The notes under the pieces: generated by a model
Told to the model about the DNA's origin: nothing
Database searches by the model: none
What the model saw: the letters and a program-made list of their open reading frames with translations, nothing else
Made by a program: the position numbers and the translations under genes
Shown: positions 56,538-64,000 of the stretch, piece after piece
Position numbering within the stretch: position 1 is the stretch's first letter
Layout: the number at the start of each line of letters is the position of its first letter
Origin: Kribbella aluminosa
Lineage (GTDB): Bacteria; Actinomycetota; Actinomycetes; Propionibacteriales; Kribbellaceae
Assembly (NCBI RefSeq): GCF_017876295.1
Contig: NZ_JAGINT010000001.1
Span: forward strand, 3,844,001-3,908,000
DNA length: 64,000 bases
Direction of reading: 5' to 3'

Positions 56538-58128
56538 GGCGGTTGCGGAGCACCTTGCCGGTGGCGTTGCGGGGGAGTTCGTCGAGGATGACGACCTGGC
56601 GCGGGGTCTTGTAGCGGGCGAGGTTCGCCTTCACGTGGGCGATGAGTTCGTCCTCGGTGGCCGGCGCGGTGAGTACCACGTACGCGAGCAGCCGCTGGCC
56701 GAACTCGTCGTCGGGTACGCCGGTGACGACCGCCTCCGCGACGGCGGGATGCGCGGCGAGGCACTGCTCGACCTCGACCGGGTACACGTTCTCGCCGCCG
56801 GACACGATCATGTCGTCCTCCCGCCCGTCCACGTACAGCCGGCCGGCGGTGTCGAGGTGGCCGAGGTCGCCGGTGCTCATCCGGCCGTCGACGACGGTCT
56901 TGTTCGAACCGTCGGAGTACCCGCCGAACACCAGACCGCCGCCGGCGAAGATCCGTCCGGTCGTGCCGGGCGGCACCGTGCGGTCGAGGTCGTCGAGGAT
57001 GCGGATCGAGCTGCCGAGACACGGGCGTCCGACGGTGCCCGGCGCTTCGATCAGGTCCGCCGAGGTGGCGATGGTGGCGATGCCGACCTCGCTGGATCCG
57101 TACGCGTCGCACAGCACCGGGCCGAACCGTTCGATGAACTCCGTGGCCAGCGGTGCGCCGAGTTGTGCGGCACCGGAAACGACCGCGCGAAGCGAACGCA
57201 GGTCGTACTCCGCGGTCGCCGTCGGGCCGAGGTCCAGCAGGCGCCGCAACATCACCGGTACCGCGACGACCGATCCCGCCCGGGTCGCCTCGACATCCGC
57301 CAGCAGCGTGGCAGCGTCGAACCGTGGCCGCAGTACCAACGGAGAGCCGAGGAACAACGCCAGCATCGAGGTCAGCAACCCGACCCCGTGGAACAACGGC
57401 GGAGCGATCACCATCGGCTCCGCGGCCCGAAGCCCGAACCGCTGCAACGCACTCCCGGTCAACCCCGCCAACCCCAACGCACCAGTCACCCGCGGCGCCC
57501 CCTTCGGCGCCCCCGTAGTCCCCGAGGTAAGCAGCGTGATGCGCCCAACCCGCACTCCGACGGGCGCCTCCGGAGTATCACTCCGAGCCAGCTCGTCCAA
57601 GGCGCCGGCGGACGTAACGGACGGGATGGTCGGGGATGGGGTGAACTCTGGGTCGTGGATCAGCAGGTCGGGGTGGTGCTGGTCGAGGACTGCTTGGAGT
57701 TGGGGTGGGGCGAACTCGGTGTTCACGAAGAGCACGTCGGCGCCGAGGCGGGAGGCTGAGAGCGTCGCCTCCAGGAAGCCGGCGTGGTTTCGGCAGAGGA
57801 CCGCTACCTTGCGGCCGGCAACGATTCCGTACTGTGCATGCAGCCCGGCGGCGATGCGTTCGCACCGGGCGTCCAGCTCGGCGTACGTCAGCCGATCCTC
57901 TCCGCAGATCACCGCCGCCCGGTCCGGGAAGCGGATGGCGGCGACCGCGCCGAGGGTTGCCATCGACTGGCCCCACGTCCGCAGCGCCCGCTCGATCCGC
58001 ACCAGCTGTGCCGGGCCGGCCGAGCGCCACACGCCAGATCTGACCAGCGCCACCGGCAACCCGCCGACCTCGGCCGCGCTGCGCACCAGCCATCCGGGCG
58101 GGCGCACCGGTCCGATCGGGTGGATCAT
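56524..58128 (-). CDS. AMP-forming acyl-CoA synthetase/ligase
   Basis: 534 aa ANL-superfamily enzyme. The P-loop-like motif is LLTSGTTGAPKGAP, the A5 region DAYGSSEVGIAT, the A7-A8 hinge MSTGDLGHLDTAGRLYVDGR with EDDMIVSGGENVYP, and the catalytic Lys in NATGKVLRNRL. It activates a carboxylic acid as the acyl-AMP and then the CoA thioester; a fatty or aromatic acid is likely. ATG 58128 overlaps the upstream SDR stop (ATGA). Confidence 0.94.
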   Translation of the reverse strand: MIHPIGPVRPPGWLVRSAAEVGGLPVALVRSGVWRSAGPAQLVRIERALRTWGQSMATLGAVAAIRFPDRAAVICGEDRLTYAELDARCERIAAGLHAQYGIVAGRKVAVLCRNHAGFLEATLSASRLGADVLFVNTEFAPPQLQAVLDQHHPDLLIHDPEFTPSPTIPSVTSAGALDELARSDTPEAPVGVRVGRITLLTSGTTGAPKGAPRVTGALGLAGLTGSALQRFGLRAAEPMVIAPPLFHGVGLLTSMLALFLGSPLVLRPRFDAATLLADVEATRAGSVVAVPVMLRRLLDLGPTATAEYDLRSLRAVVSGAAQLGAPLATEFIERFGPVLCDAYGSSEVGIATIATSADLIEAPGTVGRPCLGSSIRILDDLDRTVPPGTTGRIFAGGGLVFGGYSDGSNKTVVDGRMSTGDLGHLDTAGRLYVDGREDDMIVSGGENVYPVEVEQCLAAHPAVAEAVVTGVPDDEFGQRLLAYVVLTAPATEDELIAHVKANLARYKTPRQVVILDELPRNATGKVLRNRLTPP

Positions 58129-59003
58129 CGCCTCTTCCCGCCTCCCGTACGCCGGAAGTACTGCTCCAGCAGCCGATCCGTCGGCACCCGCAGAAGGTTG
58201 CCCATGGCATCGGCCGGGCGGACGAACGGCGGCGTGATGTTGTGCGGCCGCTCCGCCACCGCCGTACACACCTGATCGGCGGCCTGCTCCGGCGACAGCC
58301 CGGGCAGCTTGTTCAGCAACGGCGTCGGCTCGCTCATCCGCGTGTGCACCAGCCCCATGTAGACCGTCGACGTCGTCACCCCGTCGCCGCGCACCTCCTG
58401 CGCCACGCACCGCAGCCACACGTCGAAGGCACTCTTCGACGCCAGGTACGCCGACCAGCGGGCCATCGGCGGCGTCCGCACCCCTGCGGTCGACACGTTC
58501 ACGATGTGCCCGGACTGCCGCTCCCGCATCGAGGGCAGCAGCTCGAGCACGAGCTTCGCCGGCCCGAGATAGTTGACCGCGTTGGTCCGTTCGATGTCGT
58601 GGAACCGCTGGTAGGTGTCCGCGATCGACCGCCGGATCGACTTGCCCGCGTTGTTCACGAGTACGTCGACCCGCCCGTGCTCGGCGAGCACCGTCCGCAC
58701 CAGCTCCTCGACCGCGCCCGGATCCGCCAGGTTCGCCGGGTACACGTACGCCGACCCGCCGCCGGTGCGGATCTCGTCGGCCACCACCTGCAGCTGCTCC
58801 TCGGTCCGGGCCACCAGCAACACGGTCGCCCCGGCCGCGGCCAGCCGCCGCGCGGTCGCCTCACCGATCCCGTACGACGAGCCGGTCACCAGGACGACCT
58901 TCCCGTGCACAGCAGCAGCGAGCCGTTCGTCGGAGATCCTGGTGTGTCCGTTCGTCAGCGCGACCAGCAACGACCACCCGACCGGACGCTTCGAAGCCAC
59001 CAT
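58125..59003 (-). CDS. Short-chain dehydrogenase/reductase
   Basis: 292 aa. The cofactor motif is LVTGSSYGIGEATARRLA, then VLVNNAGKSIRR, NVSTAG and the catalytic SAYLASK (Tyr-x3-Lys). The C-terminal extension PFVRPADAMGNLLRVPTDRL is like SDRs linked to fatty-acyl metabolism in mycobacteria. Start ATG 59003 has TAATGT (read on the minus strand at 59011-59016) 7 nt upstream. It is translationally coupled to the acyl ligase; an alpha/beta hydrolase gene lies 40 bp upstream on the same strand. Confidence 0.93.
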   Translation of the reverse strand: MVASKRPVGWSLLVALTNGHTRISDERLAAAVHGKVVLVTGSSYGIGEATARRLAAAGATVLLVARTEEQLQVVADEIRTGGGSAYVYPANLADPGAVEELVRTVLAEHGRVDVLVNNAGKSIRRSIADTYQRFHDIERTNAVNYLGPAKLVLELLPSMRERQSGHIVNVSTAGVRTPPMARWSAYLASKSAFDVWLRCVAQEVRGDGVTTSTVYMGLVHTRMSEPTPLLNKLPGLSPEQAADQVCTAVAERPHNITPPFVRPADAMGNLLRVPTDRLLEQYFRRTGGGKRR

Positions 59004-59043
59004 ACAGGCGACATTACCCGCTGGTAGCGATCAACGGGAGCCC

Positions 59044-59820
59044 TCAACCCACTCTGAGCAACCACTCCCTCACGAACGCGCGCAGCAGCTCCGGCTGCTC
59101 GATCTGCAGGTTGTGCCCGGCCACGTCGACGACGGCGTACGTTGCCCGCGGATAGTGGGGGAGCAGCGTGAACTGGTCCTCGAACCCGGTCACCGCGTCC
59201 TGCCGCCCGCACAGGATCAGCGACGGCCCGAGGTACGGCGGACCGCTCTCCGGCGCGATCGTCAGCGCCCAGTTCTTCTGGATGCGCTCCATCGCGGCCT
59301 TGTCGGCGATCGCCAGCCCCGGCACCACATCGGAGCGGTACGCCGCCAAAGCCGCCGCGGTCTGCACCACCGCCAGGTCGGTGAAGTCCTCGCCCTCCTC
59401 GAGCGACTCGAGCACGCCGGGCTCGGTCCGCAGGACGACCTGCTCGGGCAGTTTCCGGTCCTTGTGCCAGAGCTCGCCGATCGGGCAGATCATCGCGAGA
59501 CCGCGGACCTGCTCCGGTCGCTCGGCGACCAGTGCGCGCGCGAGGTACCCGCCGTACGACTCGCCGAGTAAGAGGAACGGCACGTCGCCGATCTGCTCGT
59601 CGATGAACTCCCGCAGCGCCGTCATGATCCCGTCCGAGCTGTCGATGTCGCCGGCTGGGCTCTGCCCCATCGCAGGCAGGTCCGGGTAGATCCTGCGGTA
59701 GCCGGTCAGCTCACCGAAGATCGGCTCCAGACAGCCGGTCATCAGCCGGTGGTCCGGCGACCAGCCGTGCAACGCGAGAACCGGGACGCCGTCGCCGTGA
59801 GACACGAAGTGCAGTGTCAT
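59044..59820 (-). CDS. Alpha/beta-fold hydrolase
   Basis: 258 aa. The oxyanion region is VLALHGWSPDHRL, the nucleophile elbow LLLGESYGGYLARAL (Ser), the acid CGRQDAVTGFE and the His in DVAGHNLQIEQPE. It is of the 2-hydroxymuconate-semialdehyde-hydrolase/lactonase-like group, with unknown ester or C-C substrate. With the SDR and ligase downstream it forms a same-strand trio that could degrade or modify an acyl compound. No clear -10 box is near the start. Confidence 0.9.
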   Translation of the reverse strand: MTLHFVSHGDGVPVLALHGWSPDHRLMTGCLEPIFGELTGYRRIYPDLPAMGQSPAGDIDSSDGIMTALREFIDEQIGDVPFLLLGESYGGYLARALVAERPEQVRGLAMICPIGELWHKDRKLPEQVVLRTEPGVLESLEEGEDFTDLAVVQTAAALAAYRSDVVPGLAIADKAAMERIQKNWALTIAPESGPPYLGPSLILCGRQDAVTGFEDQFTLLPHYPRATYAVVDVAGHNLQIEQPELLRAFVREWLLRVG

Positions 59821-59898
59821 CGAAGTGCCTTTCGCCGAGCAGGGGTTTAAGCGAAACCCAGTTGTAGCAAGCCCTTCCGACAGTTTTAGAGTCTGACC

Positions 59899-61026
59899 AT
59901 GGCCCGTCGCTCAGCACTTCCCCCGATTCCCGCTGCCGCCGTACTCCGTGCTCGCCTGGACCGCGCCCGGGAGGCCGCGGCCGGGACTGGTTTGGTGATC
60001 GCGCCGGGCTCCGACCTGCGCTACCTGATCGGTCAGCCGGGCGGCTCGTTCGAGCGGCTCACCGCGTTGCTGATCCCGGCCGACGGCGCCCCGGCGCTCG
60101 TCGTACCGAAGCTGGAAGCGCCGGGGTACGACGGCTTGCCGCTCGAAGAGCTGGGCGTCGAGGTCGTGACCTGGGTGGACGGCGTCGACCCGTACAAGCT
60201 GGCCGCGGACCGGCTGGGCGGCGCGGCCAGGGTCGCGGTCAGCGACTTCACGCCGGCACTGCACGTGCTGGCGATCCGGGACGCGCTACCGAAGGCCGAG
60301 CAGGTGCTGGCCGGCCCGATCGTCCGCGAACTCCGGATGCGCAAGGACGCCGCCGAGATCGACGCGCTCCGGAAGGCGGGCGCCGCGATCGACCGCGTCC
60401 ACGCCCGGGTCGGCGAATGGCTGCGCCCCGGCCGGACCGAGGCCGAGGTCGGCGCCGACATCGCGGCCGCGATCGTCGAGGAAGGCCACACCGGGGCAGA
60501 CTTCGTGATCGTCGCCAGCGGCCCGAACGGCGCGAGCCCGCACCACGCGCTGTCCGACCGCGTGATCGAGGCCGGCGACGTGGTGGTCGTGGACATCGGC
60601 GGACCGGTCGCCGAGGGCTACAACTCGGACTCCACCCGGACGTACGCCGTCGGTGCGCCGCGGGACGCCGACGTGGCCGCGACGTACGCCGTCCTGCAGG
60701 AGGCGCAGCAGGCTGCCGTGGACGCCGTACGGCCAGGTGTGACCGCGGAGTCGATCGACGCGGCCGCGCGGAACGTGATCGCGGCGGCCGGGTTCGGCGA
60801 CTACTTCATCCACCGGACCGGGCACGGGATCGGGCTGGACGTGCACGAGGAGCCGTACATCGTCGCGGGCAACGACCTGACGCTGGAGCCGGGTATGGCG
60901 TTCAGCGTCGAGCCAGGCATCTACCAGGCCGGCCGCTGGGGCGCGCGCATCGAGGACATCGTCGTCGTCACCGCGGACGGTGTGGAGCCGATGAACAAGC
61001 AGCCGCACGACCTGGTCGAGCTCTGA
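59899..61026 (+). CDS. M24-family aminopeptidase P / Xaa-Pro peptidase
   Basis: 375 aa. The N-terminal creatinase-like domain is followed by the pita-bread fold with dimetal ligands: Asp in VVVVDIGGP, Asp in YNSDSTRTY, His in HRTGHGIGLDVHEEP, Glu in FSVEPGIYQ and Glu in ARIEDIVVV. It removes N-terminal residues preceding proline in peptides. TAGAGT (59887-59892) ends 6 nt before ATG 59899. It is convergent with the GlxA-type regulator gene and divergent from the hydrolase gene. Confidence 0.95.
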   Translation: MARRSALPPIPAAAVLRARLDRAREAAAGTGLVIAPGSDLRYLIGQPGGSFERLTALLIPADGAPALVVPKLEAPGYDGLPLEELGVEVVTWVDGVDPYKLAADRLGGAARVAVSDFTPALHVLAIRDALPKAEQVLAGPIVRELRMRKDAAEIDALRKAGAAIDRVHARVGEWLRPGRTEAEVGADIAAAIVEEGHTGADFVIVASGPNGASPHHALSDRVIEAGDVVVVDIGGPVAEGYNSDSTRTYAVGAPRDADVAATYAVLQEAQQAAVDAVRPGVTAESIDAAARNVIAAAGFGDYFIHRTGHGIGLDVHEEPYIVAGNDLTLEPGMAFSVEPGIYQAGRWGARIEDIVVVTADGVEPMNKQPHDLVEL

Positions 61027-61045
61027 GAGGGTGTCTGAGCACCCT

Positions 61046-62029
61046 CTAACTCGCCCGGAACGTCTTGCGGTAGGCGAGCGGGGAGACCCCGAGCTCCGAC
61101 CGCAGGTGGTGTCGCAGGGAGGCCGCCGTACCCAGGCCGGCCTCCTCGGCGATCCGGTCGACGGGCAGGCCGGTCGTCTCCAGCAGGTGGCACGCGTGCC
61201 GCACCCGCTGCTGCAGCAACCACGTCCCGGGCGACTGCCCGGTCTCGGCCTTGAAGCGCCGGCTGAACGTCCGCACGCTCATCTGCGCGTACGCCGCCAT
61301 CGCCGACAGGCTCATCTCGGTGCTCAGGTGCCGCAGTGCCCACGCCCGGGTCGGCGACGTACCCTCGCTGCCTTCCTCGGGTACGGCGTGCTCGATGAAC
61401 TGGGACTGGCCGCCGTCGCGCCAGGGTGCCACGACACAGTGCCTGGCGGCCCGGTTGGCGACCTCGCTGCCGAAGTCGCGGCGGATCAGGTGCAGGCAGA
61501 GGTCGATGCCTGCGGCGAGACCGGCCGAACTCAGGACGTCGCCGTCGTCGATGAACAGCCGGTCCTCGTCGAGCTTCACCTGTGGATAAACGCTGCGGAA
61601 CAGCTCGGCCCGCTCCCAGTGCGTGGTCGCTGGACGGCCGTCGAGGTACCCGGCGGCGCCGAGGACGAACGCGCCGGTGCAGATCGACGCGATCCGGGTG
61701 CCGGGCCGGATGGTGGCGAGCGCGGCGGCGAGGTCGTCAGGCAGCGTCCCGTCGTACCGCGGCTGGCGGATGTAGGTGCCGGGGACGATCACGGTGTCCG
61801 CCGCCGCGAGGGCTTCGGGGCCGTGATCCGGGGTGAGCGTGAACCCGGCGCCGGCCCGGACCGGTCCGCCGAGGCCGCAGACGCGGACGTCGTACAGCTT
61901 GCTGCCGTCGGCCGTGGTGGCGGCGCCGAACACGGTCGGCGGGATGGTGAGGTCGAACCCGACGACCGGTTCGAGTGCGAGCACCGCGATCACGTGCGGG
62001 TTCGAGGACGACGGGCGACTCATGGCCAT
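61046..62029 (-). CDS. GlxA-like transcription regulator (DJ-1/PfpI domain plus AraC HTH)
   Basis: 327 aa. The N-terminal DJ-1/PfpI domain runs from VIAVLALEPVVGFDLTIPPT through ICTGAFVLGAAGYLDGR. The C-terminal AraC domain has LSAMAAYAQMSVRTFSRRFK and VDRIAEEAGLGTAASLRHHL. Such regulators sense small molecules and control nearby catabolic or efflux genes. ATG 62029 or ATG 62023 may be used. It is divergent from an MFS gene with 64 bp between, which contains a 7-bp inverted repeat. A consensus DnaA nonamer at 61581-61589 is within the gene. Confidence 0.9.
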   Translation of the reverse strand: MAMSRPSSSNPHVIAVLALEPVVGFDLTIPPTVFGAATTADGSKLYDVRVCGLGGPVRAGAGFTLTPDHGPEALAAADTVIVPGTYIRQPRYDGTLPDDLAAALATIRPGTRIASICTGAFVLGAAGYLDGRPATTHWERAELFRSVYPQVKLDEDRLFIDDGDVLSSAGLAAGIDLCLHLIRRDFGSEVANRAARHCVVAPWRDGGQSQFIEHAVPEEGSEGTSPTRAWALRHLSTEMSLSAMAAYAQMSVRTFSRRFKAETGQSPGTWLLQQRVRHACHLLETTGLPVDRIAEEAGLGTAASLRHHLRSELGVSPLAYRKTFRAS

Positions 62030-62059
62030 ATCTTGACACAGGTTGACTATGTGGCCACT

Positions 62060-62079
62060 AGTTCGATGGGCGTCGAACT
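62060..62079. promoter_or_regulatory. Inverted repeat between GlxA-type regulator and MFS genes
   Basis: AGTTCGA (62060-62066) and TCGAACT (62073-62079), 6-bp spacer. A TTGACA (62033-62038) lies upstream on the plus strand. A plausible operator for the regulator. Confidence 0.5.
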
Positions 62080-62093
62080 GGCACTCTGGTCCG

Positions 62094-63368
62094 GTGACGC
62101 AGATTGTGGAGACGAAGAAGGCTCCCCGGGTGCACCTGGCCTGGGCGGTCGCGGTGGTCGGCTTCGTGACGCTGATCGGGGCGGCCGGCTTCCGGTCGGT
62201 GCCGAGCGTGCTGCTCGACCCGTTGCACGAGGAGTTCGGCTGGTCGCACGCGACGATCTCGACGGCGGTGTCGATCAACCTGCTGCTGTACGGCGGCATC
62301 TCGCCGTTCGCGGCCGCGCTGATGGATCGGCTCGGGCTGCGGAAGGTGGTCGGCGGGGCGCTCGTGCTGATCGCGTTGGGCAGCGGGCTGACGGTGTTCA
62401 TGACCGCGCCGTGGCAGTTGCTGCTCTGCTGGGGCCTGCTGGTCGGTGTCGGTACGGGCTCGATGTCGATGACCTTCGTCGCGACGATTACCGGCCGCTG
62501 GTTCGTCCATCGTCGCGGTCTGGTGACCGGAATCCTCACCGCGGCGGGTGCTACCGGTCAGCTGATCTTCCTGCCGCTCATCGCGTCTCTTGCCGCGCGG
62601 TACGGGTGGCGGGTCCCTGCGCTTGTGGCAGCCGGTGCTGCGTTGGCCGTCGTACCGCTGGTGCTCCTGTTCCTGCGGGACTTCCCGAGTGACGTGGGGC
62701 TCCGCGCGTACGGCGCTCCGGAGGGCAGTACTGCGGGGCAGCGGGTCGTGGCGACCGGTAGTAGTGCCATGCGGGCGTTGAACGCGCTGCGGTTGGCGGT
62801 GCGGCGGCCGGCGTTCTGGATGCTGGCTGGTGGGTTCGCGATCTGTGGTGCGTCGACGAACGGGCTGGTCGGTACGCACTTCGTCACGGCCGCACACGAC
62901 CACGGGATGCCTGCGACGACCGCTGCCTCGCTGCTGGCGCTGGTCGGCCTGTTCGACGTGGGCGGGACGATCTTCTCCGGGTACCTGACCGATCGGTGGG
63001 ACCCGCGGTACCTGCTGATCGCGTACTACTCGCTGCGTGGCCTGTCGCTGCTGGTGCTGCCGTCGCTGCTAGGCCCGACCGCCGCTCCCAGTACGTGGGT
63101 GTTCATCATCTTCTACGGGCTCGACTGGGTGGCGACAGTGCCGCCGACCGTGGCGTTGTGCCGGGAGTGGTTCGGGCAGGACGGGCCGATCGTGTTCGGC
63201 TGGGTGTTCGCGTCGCACCAGGTGGGTGCCGCGCTGGCTGCGACGGGTGCGGGTGTGATCCGGGACGCGCAGGGCAGCTACAACCTGGCGTGGTACCTGG
63301 CCGGCGGGCTGTGTGCTGGGGCCGCGTTGATGTCCGCGAGCATCGGGCGCCGGGTCGTGCCTGCCTGA
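62094..63368 (+). CDS. MFS transporter
   Basis: 424 aa, twelve helices. Starting at GTG 62094, it has the first helix WAVAVVGFVTLIGAAGFRSV, the motif-A-like loop ALMDRLGLRKVVGGAL, and a second half after the loop RVVATGSSAMRALNALRLAV. It resembles monocarboxylate/oxalate-formate type MFS carriers. Substrate is unknown. An ATG 51 bp upstream (62043-area frame) has no support. It is probably controlled by the divergent GlxA-type regulator. Confidence 0.88.
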   Translation: MTQIVETKKAPRVHLAWAVAVVGFVTLIGAAGFRSVPSVLLDPLHEEFGWSHATISTAVSINLLLYGGISPFAAALMDRLGLRKVVGGALVLIALGSGLTVFMTAPWQLLLCWGLLVGVGTGSMSMTFVATITGRWFVHRRGLVTGILTAAGATGQLIFLPLIASLAARYGWRVPALVAAGAALAVVPLVLLFLRDFPSDVGLRAYGAPEGSTAGQRVVATGSSAMRALNALRLAVRRPAFWMLAGGFAICGASTNGLVGTHFVTAAHDHGMPATTAASLLALVGLFDVGGTIFSGYLTDRWDPRYLLIAYYSLRGLSLLVLPSLLGPTAAPSTWVFIIFYGLDWVATVPPTVALCREWFGQDGPIVFGWVFASHQVGAALAATGAGVIRDAQGSYNLAWYLAGGLCAGAALMSASIGRRVVPA

Positions 63369-63381
63369 TCCCGTCCGCTAG

Positions 63382-63399
63382 CCTCGATCTAAGTTGAGG
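63382..63399. promoter_or_regulatory. SoxR box in front of the soxR-like gene
   Basis: CCTCGATCTAAGTTGAGG is an 18-bp near-palindrome fitting the SoxR consensus CCTCAAGTTAACTTGAGG at 12 or so positions, including both outer CCTC/GAGG arms. It ends 15 bp before the ATG, so the protein probably controls its own gene. Confidence 0.65.
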
Positions 63400-63414
63400 T
63401 TGGAGGGCAGGGCG

Positions 63415-63894
63415 ATGGACATCGAGCCGGGTGAGCTGACTGTCGGGCAGCTGTCGCAGCGCAGCGGGGTGGCGATCTCGGCGCTGCACTTCTACGAGCG
63501 CCAGGGGCTGATTCTCAGTCGCCGTACGTCGGGGAACCAGCGCCGCTACAAGCGCGACACGTTGCGGCGGGTGGCGCTGGTCCGGATCGCCCAGCGGGTC
63601 GGCATCCCGCTCGCCGAGGTGGCCGCGATCCTCAACCTGCTGCCGGAGAACCGGACGCCGACCCGCGCCGACTGGGAACGGATCTCGGAGTGCTGGCAGG
63701 TCCAGCTCGACCGCCGGATCCTGCATCTCGAACAACTCCGCGACGACTTCAAGGACTGCGTCGGCTGCGGCTGCCTGTCCATCGACCGCTGCGCCCTCGC
63801 CAACCCCCACGACACCCTCGCAACCACCGGCCCCGGCCCCCGCCGGCTCCTCGCCGCCGACGGCGAACCCTGCCATCCCGGCAAGTGCGCCTGA
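63415..63894 (+). CDS. soxR: SoxR-type redox-sensing MerR regulator
   Basis: 159 aa. The MerR HTH reads LTVGQLSQRSGVAISALHFY then ERQGLILSRRTSGNQRRYKR. The dimerisation helix is followed by the [2Fe-2S] ligands CVGCGCLSIDRC, the CxxCxCx5C pattern specific to SoxR. In actinomycetes SoxR responds to redox-active compounds and induces exporters and oxidoreductases. ATG 63415 follows GGAGG; an upstream start is in frame but lies over the operator. The neighbouring MFS gene is upstream, so it is not obviously driven by this site. Confidence 0.95.
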   Translation: MDIEPGELTVGQLSQRSGVAISALHFYERQGLILSRRTSGNQRRYKRDTLRRVALVRIAQRVGIPLAEVAAILNLLPENRTPTRADWERISECWQVQLDRRILHLEQLRDDFKDCVGCGCLSIDRCALANPHDTLATTGPGPRRLLAADGEPCHPGKCA

Positions 63895-63898
63895 CCTG

Positions 63899-63907
63899 TT
63901 ATCCACA
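63899..63907 (+). promoter_or_regulatory. Isolated consensus DnaA box
   Basis: TTATCCACA, perfect nonamer, directly after the soxR gene and upstream of the last gene. It is alone. Confidence 0.4.
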
Positions 63908-63947
63908 GGCGGACTGTCGCGGCGAGCGGGTTGGGGGTGGGGGCGTC

Positions 63948-64000
63948 TAGGGTTTCCGGCATGAGCGAGACCGACTCGATGGTGATGCTGACCGAGGCCC
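63948..64000 (+). CDS. 5' end of a gene cut by the right edge
   Basis: ATG at 63961 (MSETDSMVMLTEA...) runs off the window with no stop. TAGGGT (63948-63953) ends 7 nt before it, the leaderless arrangement seen repeatedly here. Only 13 codons are visible, so no function can be given. Confidence 0.45.

Noticed and set aside
55228..59820. Secondary-metabolite gene cluster
   Set aside because: Ligase, SDR, hydrolase and oxidoreductase are present, but no carrier protein, ketosynthase, condensation domain or tailoring set is found.

Overview
The window is high-GC DNA with dense gene packing, many GTG starts and 1-4 bp start/stop overlaps. It carries a Pup-proteasome locus, whiA, rbpA, a SigE-type sigma remnant and luciferase-like (F420/FMN type) oxidoreductases. 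That combination indicates an actinomycete chromosome. My inference, without a search, is a Propionibacteriales/Nocardioidaceae organism such as Kribbella.

1-12 kb: a partial ABC ATPase, a RecB-like nuclease and a site-2 protease lead into the proteasome locus: trmI, arc/mpa, dop, pup, prcB, prcA and a Nudix gene. The locus is interrupted by a small membrane protein, a gene remnant, an APH-like kinase and a second Nudix gene. Pup ends in Gly-Gly-Glu, so it needs no deamidation before ligation. No pafA is in the window. A 20-bp tandem array with an inverted repeat closes the locus.

12-18 kb: a ZTP (pfl) riboswitch precedes folD. It is followed by aroH, tyrA, cmk, plsC and der (aromatic amino acid, nucleotide, lipid and ribosome-assembly functions), then tRNA-Pro(GGG) with a strong terminator. 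17.7-30.6 kb: a tRNA-adjacent HTH plus PD-(D/E)XK protein, an MMPL exporter with its TetR regulator and operator, a frameshifted HtrA-like protease, a GNAT, an MBL hydrolase, uvrA with an SOS box and a histone-like tail, a Rieske lipoprotein and a secreted subtilisin.

30.6-40.5 kb: the conserved actinobacterial core uvrC-rapZ-yvcK-whiA, then gap-pgk-tpi-secG-rbpA, with a decayed sigma-factor locus between yvcK and whiA. 40.5-64 kb: mostly accessory metabolism and regulation. It includes SMP-30, Uma2, two LLM oxidoreductases, cspA, an orphan emfourin, a GH20 hexosaminidase with an MFS exporter, CGNR, AraC, GlxA-type and SoxR-type regulators, a DinB-ankyrin fusion, HrpA, and an acyl-ligase/SDR/hydrolase group.

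Two recurring themes are visible. Many genes have a TANNNT box ending 6-7 nt before the start codon, suggesting leaderless mRNAs. A terminal-inverted-repeat element of about 85-90 bp occurs twice (40.56 and 55.08 kb). Nothing in the window is an obvious prophage, CRISPR array, integron or large biosynthetic cluster.
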